Assembly: GCA_016630955.3 (NCBI GenBank)
Contig: CM050002.1
Coordinates: 806,001 to 870,000, forward strand
Length of the DNA stretch: 64,000 bases
Source: Didymella arachidicola
Taxonomy: Eukaryota; Ascomycota; Dothideomycetes; Pleosporales; Didymellaceae
Direction of reading: 5' to 3'
Made by a program: the position numbers and the translations under genes. Positions 21,159 to 32,825 of this stretch are shown piece by piece (the stretch's first letter is position 1; each line of letters starts with the position of its first letter). The notes beneath the pieces were generated by a model. The model was not told the DNA's origin. It did not search any database and saw only the letters and a program-made list of their open reading frames with translations.

Positions 21159-22753
21159 ATGGCAAACGGCTTCGTTCAATACTTGCGGGGTGATCAAAAT
21201 GCGCCTGGCGAGCGCAAGTTGGTGCAGAAGCTCGACTTCTTCATCCTCACCTTTTGCTGCCTGATGTACTTTTTGAATTACCTCGATCGCTCCAACCTCA
21301 ATAACGCGTACGTCTCGGGCATGAGAGAGGAGTTGCACTTCCACGGCAATCAGTTGAACCAGATTAATACTGTCTTCACCGTTGGATATACGGTAGCGCA
21401 GGTGCCTTGCAACATCGCTTTGTACTATGTCAAGCCTAGATATTTCTTCCCAGCATGCATGGTGAGTACGATCTCAAGACTGAAGATTCCTGAGCTGACT
21501 TCATCCAGGTAGCATGGGCGGGTTTGACGATGGTGACGGCTGCAGCGCACAAACCTCAGGACATCATGGCAATCCGCTTCTTCCAGGCTATGTTTGAATC
21601 CTCGACCTTCGTTGGAACCCATTACATCCTTGGCTCCTGGTACACTGAGAAGGAGCTGGGCAAGCGCTCAGGTATCTTCACGGCATCTGGACTTGCCGGT
21701 ACTATGATCGGAGGTTTCATCCAAACTGGCATCCATTCCAGCATGGACGGGCTGCAAGGTCTGTCAGGATGGCGGTGGCTCTTTATCATCGATGGACTCA
21801 TCACGTTGCCTGTCGCACTCTACGGTTTCCTTCTGTTTCCCGATACACCGAGGAACACCAAGGCCCCGTACCTGAGTGCAGAAGAGAAGGCTCTCGCAAT
21901 CTCGCGCGTTCCAGAGGTCTCGGAGCGCACGCCTATCTCTTGGAACTTCCTGAAGCATTGCTTCTCGACCTGGTACTGGTACTTCTTCGTCATCCTTTGG
22001 ATCCTTGCAGGCGAAACCGAATCATTCAGCACGAATGCGCTTCTGTCTTTGTACATGAAGTCGCACCCTACCGGCAAAAAGTACACCGTTTCTCAGTTAA
22101 ACAATTACCCGACTGGTGTTCCCGCGGTTGGCATCGTTTCGACAATTTTCTGGGCGACTCTCACCGACTTTATGGGCGGCAAGCGCTATCTTGGTAAGAT
22201 TTGATCATGCGCATCTCAAGACGTGGCTGATAGTTTCTTAGTCGGATATTGGATCGGCCTGACTGGTGTCATTACAAGTGCACTCATACTTGCGTACCCA
22301 CAGAACACTACCATACATTTCGCCATGTACTACTGGGCAGGCAGCGTTTACGCGTGTCAAGCTACTTTCTTCGCGTGGGCAAACGACGTGCTTCGTTACG
22401 AAGAAGACAGCTTGCGCGCTGTGGTCATTGCATCAATGAACATGGGCAGTAATGCTGTTAACGCATGGTGGTCGATCATCTTTTACGGCGCAAACTTCGC
22501 GCCATACTTCACACGTGGCATGTGGGCGATGATTGCAGTATCAATTGCAAGTAAGTTCACCGCCCTGATAATCCGCTTTCCCCTGATCCAACACTGACAC
22601 CCGCAAGTGGCAATTTGGACAGCGCTACTGGTCTGGCAGCAGATGCGGACCGAGAAGAGAAGGGAAAGAGAGACCATTGTAACAACATTTGCTACTAAAG
22701 AGCTGGACCTGGATCAACCTGATCATCTGGGTCACACCGTCGAAAAAGTTTGA
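21159..22753 (+). CDS. MFS transporter, allantoate/pantothenate (Dal5/Fen2/Liz1) type
   Basis: Exons 21159-21461, 21509-22193, 22242-22550 and 22608-22753 encode 480 aa. All three introns are GT-AG and phase-consistent. The sequence shows the anion:cation symporter signature of this subfamily: NYLDRSNLNNAYVSGM after TM1, FTVGYTVAQVPCNIALYYVKPR, HYILGSWYTEKELGKRSGIF, GWRWLFIIDGLITLP, and NNYPTGVPAVGIVSTIFWA in the second half. Twelve TM segments are expected at the plasma membrane. The likely substrate is a small organic anion, amide or vitamin (allantoate, ureidosuccinate, pantothenate class). The divergent amidase neighbour suggests uptake of an amide-type nitrogen source, which is inference. 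ATG 21159 (MANGFVQYL) is used because the in-frame upstream extension has no ATG. Confidence 0.9.
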
Positions 22754-24100
22754 GGAGGCACATATTGCTAAGATTGCTCCCATGCGCCCTTCCTTGCATA
22801 CGTAAGGCAGTACCCCTGCGGTCGGCTCTTGCAGCATATCTTCTATACGAGATGCAGATCCGGAGGTCTTGACGTATTCTTAGAGCAGCGTGGAGTGCAT
22901 CCAGGCATCGCGTGTGGTTTCTAAATTTTCAACACGAACGAGTACGAATGTGCCTCGTCGAATCATCATCATTATTCGACTTCAGATTGTCGCTCTTTCG
23001 CAAAGGCTTTCAAAACGAGCCCTTCTTGCGATGATCTGGCTGCGGTGGCAATTGAAACACGCCTAACACAATTCTCACGGCGCCTTCTTCGGCCTATCTG
23101 CAACCTCACCCGCAATGTCCGATCTCATCGAGGCTCGAGTGGGATCGACATAGGAACGATCCGCTCTTTGGATGAAGCGGATGCGGGTGTGCGTCAATCC
23201 CAACGTTGCGATCTTTACATACCGGTTCTCGGATGCTTGCGGACTGTGAGGCTACAAGGCGATAGGTGCAACGTGTCGGCTACGCGTGTACGAACGGCTC
23301 GCGACCTCCACCTTCGTCATTGTCGGCCCATCAGAGTGGTTCCTTTTCAAGTTGTTTTACTTTTGCTCAGTGACAGGCACTAGGGTCTGACCGTAGCCGC
23401 ATTGCAGGGATGCTGCTCTTTCGTGACGTTGAATACCAGCCTTTAGCGCCTCTGGACCCTGACGATCCTAGCAATCGCTTCAAGTACAAGCGACGTCCTT
23501 GTATTTGCAGGTTTAACTTCCAAGGCAATGCTGCATCCCGATTTGGCGGTTTCTCTTTTGGTTCTTACACGATCTCGGCCCTATTCAGTCTCCATGCTGT
23601 CAATCTCAACGCCTGGGTTGTGCTTGCCTTTCCCGCAGCATTCAACCATGTCTTGACACCTCATAGTTCGTCCGTAACAATCTTTGCAACGCCGATAGAC
23701 GTCATCGTCATCTTAGCTTTGACCTCGATGTGCGGATACCTAGGCTCAAATCCCCTTTGCTGCATAGATCGGCGAATCCTGTGCTCAAGGCGCAAGATCG
23801 GAACCCTGTTGATATGACATTGAGTCGAAATAGACATGACGAGGGGGTTGGAGAGCTTACTCAGGGTCTGATTTGCTGTTTGAACTGTTGGCTATATCAC
23901 CTTTGCATGGCCCTCGTGAAGTCCGTTCACAAAACACCCCAAGGTCTCCTTTCCAAATTCAGTGGATCTAGTGTCTCATCTGGAAGTAATCGACAGGACG
24001 AGCGAATTTTGCTTTTGATCTCCTATTCCTCCTCCTATACTCTGATTGCTTTTGGATTGCCATAGAGGCTTAGTGCAAGAAGTATCACTCTGACGGACCA
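22754..24100. other. 1.35-kb intergenic region
   Basis: A 135-codon open frame at 23410-23817 has hydrophobic stretches but no recognisable family or splice context, so I do not call it. The rest is presumably the 3' flank of the transporter and the aquaporin promoter and leader. Confidence 0.4.
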
Positions 24101-25626
24101 ATGGCTGCCTCCAACACATTACCACACTACTACGGCCAGCAGCTCCAGGACGGAACTACAATGGAGTCCCCTTCTGCTCCGCGTCATTACAGTTCTCGCG
24201 AATCTCGAAAACAACTCCTCCAACTGCCATCCCAAGCGCACATTGACCCTAGTCTTGCCCCTGTATCCCCCATGGATCCAACAGATACCTTCGGTCTTGC
24301 CACCTCATCCGCTCCGCAACAAAGCACAGCCGTGCAAAGAATCCGCGGCTTCTCTGATCCTCGAGATTACCACGAGCGTGCCGCAGCAGATGACATTGAT
24401 TACTACCGCCGCTACGAGAAGCGCACCACGCGCCGGGAAACCCGCCCCCCAGGAAGTAGAGTTGCCTACGTGGAGGACTACTCAGACGAAGAAGACGACC
24501 CGCGTGTATACCGCCGCCGTCCAAGCCGCCAGCACCGCAGACCACCCGCTGCTTACGAGCGCTACGGGCCCCCTACCTCACGCTTCTCTGAAGATGACTC
24601 GCCATCTGGCGTCAAAGGGTACGGGCTCTACGACTCGGACCACGACACGCCGCGCAAGCGTCTCTATGCCGCCGCCGGCGGAAGCGGCGGCCGCATGCCG
24701 CCTCGCTCACCGCCCAGCACGACCGAGGTGATGCGGTTACCGTGGACCATGTGGATGAACTCGAACGCGAAGAACCACTTCGTTGCGTTCATCGGCGAGT
24801 TCGTGGGGACAACCATGTTTCTCTTCTTTGCGTTTGCCGGGACGCAGGTCGCCAACATTGGATCCGGGGCGGGCGTTGGGAACACGACGACGGGCGCGGC
24901 GACGGGATTCAGTCCCATTGTGCTGCTGTACATCAGCGTGGTGTTTGGGTTCAGTCTGATGGTCAATGTGTGGATCTTCTTCCGCATCAGTGGCGGCTTG
25001 TTTAATCCGGCGGTTACGTTTGCGATGATGCTTACGCGGGCTATGAGTCCGGTTCGCGCGTCGCTGCTGCTGGTTGCGCAGGTTGCAGGGAGTATTTTTA
25101 GTAGTTATGTGGTTAGTGTTATGTTCCCTACGACGTTCAATGTCCGGACGACGTTGAGTTCGGGAACGAGTCTGGTCCGCGGCGTGTTCATCGAGGCGGT
25201 GCTCACGGCTGAGCTGGTGTTCACGATTTTCATGCTGGCCAAGGAGAAACACAAGGGTATGTTGGTTCTGATAATGTTTTGGTATGACAGTGGCTAACTT
25301 CTACAGCGACCTTTATTGCGCCTATTGGAATCGGTCTTGCTCTGTTCGTTGCAGAGTTGGTTGGTGTGTACTATACTGGCGGATCTTTGAACCCGGCACG
25401 ATCTTTCGGTCCCTGCGTCGTCACTGGCATTTTCGACGTCGAGCACTGGATCTACTGGGTCGGTCCTGGTTTGGGTGCTATCATAGCACTGGTGTTCTAC
25501 AAGTTCATCAAGATGCTCGAGTACGAGGTTGCCAATCCTGGGCAGGATGACGACGACAAAGATGAGGAGGTTAAGGGGAAGAAAGAGAAGATCGGGCTGC
25601 AAGAGAACGGGATGGAAAGGGTTTGA
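24101..25626 (+). CDS. Aquaporin (MIP family) with long N-terminal extension
   Basis: Exons 24101-25256 and 25307-25626 (intron 25257-25306, GTATGT...CTAAC...CAG) encode 491 aa. The channel core starts near residue 220 and has both family boxes: GGLFNPAVTF (first NPA) and GGSLNPARSFGP (second NPA, with the Arg of the selectivity filter). Six TM helices are expected. An orthodox NPA/NPA pair points to water or small-solute transport rather than an Fps1-type glycerol channel. The first ~215 residues are hydrophilic and Arg/Tyr/Pro-rich (for example YYRRYEKRTTRRETRP, RVYRRRPSRQHRR) with acidic patches and are predicted cytoplasmic; such extensions occur in fungal aquaporins and may gate or anchor the channel (inference). 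The C-tail is Asp/Lys/Glu-rich. Confidence 0.92.
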
Positions 25627-26331
25627 TGAGGATACGGTGGAATGATGCATATGACAGAATCGCTGTTCTGACTGACGATGGATTAGGCACGATTGATACA
25701 TAATTAGAGCACGCGCGCTTTGTTTGATTTACTTGTGCGCCGAGAGGACGACACTCATGACACGACTAATAGATAATGACTCTTCAATGATAATTTCACT
25801 TTTGCTTATTGCGAAAAGTACCCATCCTAATGCGAATTTGTTGGGGGGAAGAAAAACAAGTATTATTCGGTATACACGACTTTTCTTCCGTCCAGCGGAA
25901 TTTGCATAGATCCTCAAACCTTGAGTCCCAAATTAGATTGCCCATTCATGCCGTTCATGCGAACCATGCTGTCAGGCCCTGCCTGCCCGGCAACGTCGGG
26001 AGGCTGGCTGATGATATAGTACTACCCCGGCCTGGCTCACTCATCAGAGTGAGTCGTGATTCCTTTTGGGTTTGCTGGCACAGGTGGGCCGGGCCTGCGC
26101 TTGACACATGCCTGCGACATCCCCACAATCTCCAAACACCCCTCGGCACATGGGATTGAAACATGTTCATGACATCGTGGTTTCTCTCGAAGCCACCCGT
26201 TCACTTTGCTTCTTGACTCGCTCTCCTACTTGACTCGCTTCGCTCGTTGATTCGCTCCGAAACTCCATCGCTCAAACAAAGACTAAGCAATAGTACAGTA
26301 TATAACATGCAACAGCACACAAAACTACTCA
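25627..26331. other. Intergenic region between convergent genes
   Basis: 705 bp, relatively AT-rich in its left part (25720-25870). No supported gene or RNA. Confidence 0.4.
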
Positions 26332-27674
26332 TCAGCGTCGGCCCATCGACGAAGGTACTTCGCCCGGCCGAATCTCGCTCATAACGTAGCTTGTCCGCCA
26401 CGCAGGGTGGATACCACTAGGCGGAGGTGCGGGACCATCCTGGGGCGGCGCAACGCTCCTAGGCGCAGCCTCGGTGATGTAGCTCACACCGTCTTCGCTG
26501 ATGTAGCTCGGAGGCCGCGGAGCATCGACTTGCTCAGTAGCAGATGCATCGTGCATCGAGGCCGCAACGACAGACGTGTCTCTGCTTCGGGGCATGGAGA
26601 TGGCGGACTGGGCCCTGTTTTCCTCGACGCGCCGCCAATGCAGTAGGTTCGGGTCTACTCTAACGCTGCTGCGCCACAGTCCATATGCCGGTGGTGGCGG
26701 GGGTAGTTTCTCTTTCTCGGGGTCTTCGAGCTCAAGGTCGTTGTCGGAAGAATCAATGTCGTCATCGCGTGCGAGGCGCACTGGAATGGGAACAATGGGC
26801 TGGAAGCCCTCCGGTGCGGTGAGGTTGGGGACGGCTTGGCGCTCTACTTTGCGTGGCGGATTGAGCATGAGCATGCAGAGGCGGATGAGGGAGTGGCAGA
26901 AGAAGATCGTGATACTAAGGAGGATCATGATGAAGAGTATATGGATTTCTTGCCCAATGTCTTTGTTTGTCAGGGCAATACCGAGGTCTAGATGATTGTC
27001 AGCCAAATGTCAGGATACTGTTTATTATGCTGGAGCTTACAGGCAGTGAGGACTGTGATGAGAAAGGAGCCGGAGATCGTGCAAGCTATGAGCTTGCCAC
27101 GCGCCGCTGAGCCGCGATTGAAAGGCTTCTCCTTGCCCTCGCCGCCCTTTCTCCGCCTCCAGTGATCAGCACGGTGCTGCCTTCTCCTCTTACGCCTCCT
27201 TTGTCGTCGTGGACCGTGATTGATCTCGTCGGCGATCTCCTGAACCTCGGGATCGACGAAGGGATCGTGCTGGGGCAGTGGAACATCTGCCGGGTGACGG
27301 TTGTATGCTGCCTCTGGCGTCCGGATGCTTTCTTGTGAGATTGCTCCGACGTAGGATGCGGCCGAGTGAGAAGCTAGGTGTGAGTGTGAGCCGTTCGACT
27401 CGTCAATGACTGTGTCGAGGTCGGCCGACATGGGGCGGCGACCAAACCCTAGTGAGGGCATCTTTGGTGTTTTCCATGCTGGCTGTCCCGGCGTCCGCGA
27501 GTAGATTGAAGAGCCGACTATTGTCCTCGCATTGGTAGAGAGCCGGGCGAATCGTGACTGAGGCTGTGGTGCGGGCGAGTTCTCCACGGGCACGGCTGGT
27601 ACTGGAGGATTCTCAACATCTTGCTCAGGTCGAGGAGTCCTGATGCCAAAGATGGATATTGATGATCGAAACAT
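26332..27674 (-). CDS. Two-TM membrane protein of unknown function (429 aa)
   Basis: Exons (minus strand) 27674-27041 and 26987-26332. The intron 26988-27040 (GTAAGC donor, CTGAC branch region, TAG) splits one codon and rejoins the frame. The N-terminal ~180 residues are polar, with Pro-rich and Ser-rich parts and a strongly basic run (RRQRRRKRRRQHRADHWRRR). Two hydrophobic helices follow: about 195-217 (LIACTISGSFLITVLTAYLGIAL, bridging the intron) and about 228-252 (IHILFIMILLSITIFFCHSLIRL). The C-terminal ~175 residues are Pro/Ser/Asp-rich, with PPPPPAYG and PRPPSYISEDG repeats. The hairpin-like topology puts both tails on the same side, probably the cytosol. I do not recognise the family. 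Confidence 0.72.
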
Positions 27675-28879
27675 TGCGCTGTCCTTACGGAAATGTGGAG
27701 TCTTCGATGTCCGTGAGTTGGGGATGTTTATTTTCGTGTGGGGTCTCTTATATCAGACGCGTCTTCGTTGTCCAACACGTCGATTGTGTTTATCGTATTG
27801 CTCGTCCAATGGTAAATGAATGGTTGGTACTACTGGCCAGGCAGGTACACTTTTGTGGAAAGGAACAGTAGCAGGGGTGAATGAAAGGCGAGATGAAGGT
27901 ATGACTGGAGCCCGCTCAAGTTCATAGGGAGCCTTGCATTACCATGAGGGTAGAACCGTTGGCTGAATCTTAACAAAAGTCTCAACAACGAAACCAAAGA
28001 AAGCGTCTATCGGATGGTCGCTGTACACCCGAAAAGAAGAAATAGCGGATAGCTATCCAGAGATCGTGGACCAGACGAAGGTACGAAATGGAGGGAAGCG
28101 AAACAACAGCACGGCTGCCAATGACTGTGAGTTAAGAGAACGAAAGCATAACATGTGGAGGAAGGAGCACCCAAGTCGTACCGAGGGCTGCACCCTGCAG
28201 CAAGGACGCCTAAGGTCGAGGGAGCATTGAACGCCAGGCGTTTCTGCGACTGGCAGCGTATCAGGAACAACAAGTGAAACGCCTCCCCACGACAGCAGAT
28301 CTACACCATGTCAAAAACCGGTTCGCGCACACAGCTACATCAGAACAGCAATTTTTGGCTTCGCTGTCACCAGTAGACGGTCGCGAAGTCGCGATTTTCA
28401 GGCATTAACAGCGGGGACGTGAGGTGGTTGGCCAGCGGTGAGCGAACAGCAGAAAGACACAAATCACCACAGCCAATCGTTCTGTAGCCCCTGACGAACC
28501 TCGAACTGGCGCTGCCAGCGCAGTCGTGCAACATTAATCACAGAACAACAAAACTACATAAACAATAGCCTTGAGCTTGGTGATCTTGTTATTGATTCAT
28601 TGCCTGACTGCACTGTTTTTGTTGCACTGCAGCTTATTCGGTCGCGCTCATGGCGCGTCCGCCACTTACTGTCCTCGTAGCCTCATCGAGACCGAGACCA
28701 AGACCAGATCCTTCGGCCCAGCGTCGCACTGGCGAATCCAACGTCAACGTGAAAACCGCCTCTGTGACGTGCGCGCAGGCCTGCTGATCCTCCGCTTCAG
28801 TCACTCCGGTCCTTTCCCCACGCGAATAGCGGTGGTTCTATTACAAAGTCGGTAGCCAAGTGATTCAGAGTCCACGTGC
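27675..28879. other. 1.2-kb intergenic region
   Basis: It holds the promoter of the two-TM gene and the 3' flank of the U5-40K gene. Short frames on both strands lack support. No tRNA-like folding or B-box was recognised by eye. Confidence 0.4.
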
Positions 28880-30399
28880 TCACCTGCCCAGCTCACCGAC
28901 CATGAGAGTGCGATCTGACGACGCGGAGACCACTAAATTTGCCAAATCAGCCTCATGCTTCGAACCGAAGCGGTCAGAGACGTTGAAACGTTGATGCAAT
29001 GAAGAACCTCCTGCCCAGCGAAGCGATCACCCGGAATACACGCGCTTCAAGCGCGGGTTTCTGAGGGTCTTGGAAAAGCTTGGGGATGTCGCTGGCTTTG
29101 ACAAGCGAGTCCTGCTTGGTTTCCTAGGCTTCCACGTCGCAAGAAGCGGCGAGTGATGAATGGAGGAGATGATGTGATGCGCAACAAGGAAAACGTTTGA
29201 GACTTACATAGTGGTTCACCCAACGGGTGGAAACGCACATCGTTTACGGCACCACGATGGCCAGGAAGCTTATTGAGAAGCTTACCTGTCCGCGATTCCC
29301 AGATGGCCACACTCTGATCTCCGCTGCCAGCTGCGATCTTCTCGCCTTTCGAATCCCAGCTTGCTTTCAGGAGATTGCGCTCCTGACCGGTCGGTGCTCC
29401 GTCGAAAGTCATGATGCGGCGGTCCGCAGGCGCAAACGGTCTTACGTCCCATGTTCTGACTGTCGAGTCGTGTGCGTTGGACAACAGCGTCTGATTGTCG
29501 GGAGAGAGTTGTAGCGAGGTCACTGTGTCGGCGTGACCAATGAGTGTGTATGTGACAGCCTGCTTTCGTAGATCCCAGACCTTGATGTCGTTGTCGATGC
29601 CTCCTGTGAACAGCTCGTTCCCAGCTTCCGCTAGGCATATCGCTGTGATTGGGAAGTCTGTGGGAATAAAGGTCACCGCGTCCTTGGTCCTCGTGTCCCA
29701 AATCTGTGAGCCTCGTTAGCAGCATGCCCAGGAGCTCACAAGTTATCACCTACGCCAATATGACCATCGTCCGAGCCACTGACGAGCATCTCCTCGCCAC
29801 GCTTGCTCACGTCCATGCAATTGATGACCTCTTCGTGTCCGGGATGTCTTCTTATCCTTTCGCCAGTCTCAACGTCCCAACTCGCGAGGTGCATGTCTGC
29901 CGACGCAGAGAACAGCACTTTCGAGTCCCGCGACCAGTGGAGATCCAATACTGCCTGCTTATGCCCACTGAGAATACCGTAGTTTTCGCATGCGCCGGAG
30001 CTTCGCCAAAGCACTGAAATCTATTAGCAGAGGAGACACCCCTTGACGGGCCTACTGACGGATGGAGCGATCCATGGATCCAGAAGCAATGTAGCGACCG
30101 GTAGGGTCAAAGCGTGCTGCAAAGACTTCCCCCGAATGACCTGTCAATTCCATGACCGGCGACTGCAGAGCACCGCTTTGCGGTCCCTACAGCTCCTGTC
30201 AGCCCAAACCGTGTTCAGCCGGCGCGCAAGCTTTTCAAAGATATAGACGTGCACATACCGCACGTATGAGAGCACCATTCTTCCCTGTTCCACTCGAAAT
30301 GGCGACCACGGTGCTGTCGAGGTTCGCGTCTGACTTTGCGCGCTTCACGAGTTGGTTCGAGCCGAACGCGTCGTTGGCAGGACGTTTTGCTTGCGACAT
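28880..30399 (-). CDS. U5 snRNP 40-kDa WD40 protein (SNRNP40 / Spf38-like)
   Basis: Five exons (minus strand): 30399-30259, 30186-30060, 30013-29754, 29703-29208 and 28932-28880, giving 358 aa, essentially the length of human SNRNP40. The N-terminus MSQAKRPANDAFG leads to GALQSPVMELTGHSGEVFAA and seven WD repeats with the typical GH...WD spacing (SGSMDRSILLW, SASADMHLASWDVETGERI, SGSDDGHIGIWDTRT, TGGIDNDIKVWDLR, SNAHDSTVRTWDVRPF, AGSGDQSVAIWE, VSASSDRTLMVGEL). The protein is a spliceosomal U5 component associated with Prp8, acting in the nucleus. All introns are GT-AG. The last one (28933-29207, 275 nt) is far longer than the others, and its 53-nt terminal exon is supported by conservation of the final repeat. 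It is divergent from TRAPPC3 across 280 bp. Confidence 0.9.
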
Positions 30400-30679
30400 T
30401 TCGATTGGGGCGCGCTCGTTTGCGTCTCGATCTGGGAATTGGTGGGGTGTCGAGATATAATCCTGCGTCAGGGTAGCTCTTGCCTAAACTTTCGTCAAGT
30501 TCGCGCCTGCCGCCAAGGATCGACACCGGACTTAGCTCGCGGTGGTATGCGCTCCACCACGGGCATCCCACCACCGCAACGCTCTAGATCAAAGCTAACC
30601 CCACATTTGGTCCCCTCGCCCCCTGAAAGAGCTGTAGAGACTCCGAGGGATAGTCTGAAGACCACAGAGTGCGGAGAGA

Positions 30680-31465
30680 ATGGCGTCGTCGACAAAAGCA
30701 GCCCGTTTGGGCGAGGAGTGAGCTTTGAATGCCATGGCAGTGGCTTGTGACATGTGCTAATATCTACCAGAGTCTGGAAGTAAGTCCAACGCAGAAGCCC
30801 CTCGCTCTTATCGTTCTGACAGGCCCAGAACTCGAGTCGACAAGGTCAGCGCCGAGCTCGTCACCCTCACATACGGCACCATTGTTGCGCAACTATGTAA
30901 AGACTACGAATACAACTACCCCGAAGTCAACAAACAGCTAGAGAAGATGGGCTACAATATTGGGATACGACTGATCGAGGACTTCTTGGCCAAATCAAGC
31001 GCACCCACCTGCACCAACTTCCGCGAGGTCGCAGAAATGATCTCAAAGGTAGAGTAGTCGGCACACCACCACAGTCGTGGCAGTCACAGCTCATCCGTGT
31101 ACAGGTTGGCTTCAAGATTTTCTTGAATATCACACCTACGATCACCAACTGGTCCAGCGACAACAAGCAATTCTCCCTTATCTTCGACGAGAACCCCCTT
31201 GCCGACTTTGTCGAGTTGCCAGACGACGGCCGTGCGCAGGACGAGCTGTGGTTCTCGAACATACTGGTTGGTGTGCTGCGCGGCGCCTTGGAGATGGTAC
31301 GTACTCGACACTTCGATCAGCTGTCTTGCGCTAACGCAGGTACAGGTCCACATGCAGGTTGAGGCACACTTCATCAGTGACGTTCTTCGAGGCAACGACA
31401 CCACAGAGATGCGGATATCTCTGGTCCGCTACATTGACGATGAAATGCCACCTGATGACGAATAG
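30680..31465 (+). CDS. bet3: TRAPP complex subunit 3 (Bet3)
   Basis: Exons 30680-30717, 30771-30779 (9 nt), 30829-31048, 31105-31296 and 31346-31465 encode 192 aa, the family's usual length. The sequence follows Bet3 throughout: LTYGTIVAQLCKDYE, VNKQLEKMGYNIGIRLIEDFLA, FREVAEMISKVGFKIFLNITPTITNW, FSLIFDENPLADFVELP, and LVGVLRGALEM leading into VEAHF. Cys77 sits where the acylated Cys of Bet3 lies. The protein is a core subunit of TRAPP, the Rab1/Ypt1 guanine-nucleotide exchange and ER-Golgi tethering complex. The 9-nt exon supplies the conserved Val-Trp-Lys after GEE. At two introns a second AG lies 6 nt from the first (30822/30828 and 31339/31345). I chose the downstream AG because it gives gapless agreement with the family; the other would add two residues in frame. 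Confidence 0.92.
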
Positions 31466-32825
31466 ATCGTTGTTGCCGCAAGTGTCCACAAATACCCCAT
31501 TTCGAACCGGTTTGCACAACAGCGGCACTCCTTTTCAAAACTACATATGAACGAGCTTGTCGGTATTGGATGAAGAGCCGGTCACCATACCCAGCCTTTT
31601 CATTTGTATCTCGGACCTTGGGTCATCGGCATGTCGAGCAAACACAGTGCAAGACTGGCCCACGGCCCATATGCCGGGTTGGTCTGACCTGAGCTACGGC
31701 AGAAAAGCAAGGCGGTTGACAGGTGGCGCAATCTGTTGCGGTTCTGGTCTACACAAGCGCCTCTGGCAAAAGGAATGTCATCTAGAACGCTAGCCATACT
31801 GCTCACACCGTTCACCGCTGCCAGCCTTCGTCGAAGATCTTGACTGCCTGTGTAACGTTTACAAGTTTTCATGACAATTCAGTGTTGCCAGCACAGAACC
31901 GTGTTAGTGGTGTAACCTCATCGGTCCTCCTATTATTCAATGCAGTCAACTTAGGACATAGTCACAATATATGGCAAGTGAAAGAACACAGCAACGCAAC
32001 ATTCGTTCTGCTTTCGAGGTTGTGCTATGCACGTCCGGAGGTTCTTGCAGGGCTGAATGACAGACGTAAGGATCGGCTCCTCAAGTGCAGGGCTCCGTAG
32101 CGGGGTCTGCCACTATCTGCCAACGCCAGTTCGTGACCGAGGCTCGCAACTTGGAACGCTTCGTCTGTGTAGGCTTAAAGCTGAGGATCGTGATGTGTAG
32201 CGCAATAGCAATGCGCAACGGCAATAATGCTGCATGTCGCAATACTCGCGACGTGGTTTCAATTTGGAGTGGTTGGGTAAGGAGTAAACACGTGACGCGA
32301 TTCATGTCTTGGCCCTGAAATGAGAGAACCTCTCCTTATGGCTGCGACAGGTAGTTCATTTGCACAGTGAATACCCTCAGGCTGTCCATCCTGACGCGCT
32401 CCATTGCGCATCGCGCCATATTGCATCTGTGGTTGTGGACTTGGACTGCCGGCCTCCAACCAGATCGTTCGCAGAACCCACCACCGGGCTTCTCCTCAGC
32501 CTAAACCCTGCCACGCACCGCCGCCCATCGTCCATCGCAGCGCATCCTCGACACTGCCCGTCCGCGCCCGCTCTTGTCGCCCGCGCACCATCGACACGGC
32601 GCCTGACGACCAGCACTCGGTGCCCGCACTCTCGTTGCCAGCGACTTGCCGCAGCGCCACTTGATGCGCTCGTAGCATCGCGCTCGCCTGCAGCTCCACT
32701 GGGGATCGACGACACGACACGGCCGCGTGTAGTGCTACGCCCACCACCAGCGCGCCCACCACCAGCTCCGCAACCCTCCGTCGACTGCGCTCTGACGCAG
32801 CCGGCCTCCTCCGACCTGCGTCGCG
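31466..32825. other. Intergenic region and probable leader of the SomA-like gene
   Basis: 1.36 kb with no supported gene. The last ~400 bp are C-rich and open in several frames, as expected for a long fungal 5' leader of a regulatory gene. Frames there encode low-complexity Pro/Arg/Ala strings and are not called. Confidence 0.4.

Noticed and set aside
23410..23817. 135-codon plus-strand frame with hydrophobic runs
   Set aside because: No family resemblance and no upstream or downstream exon logic; probably chance in the aquaporin upstream region.
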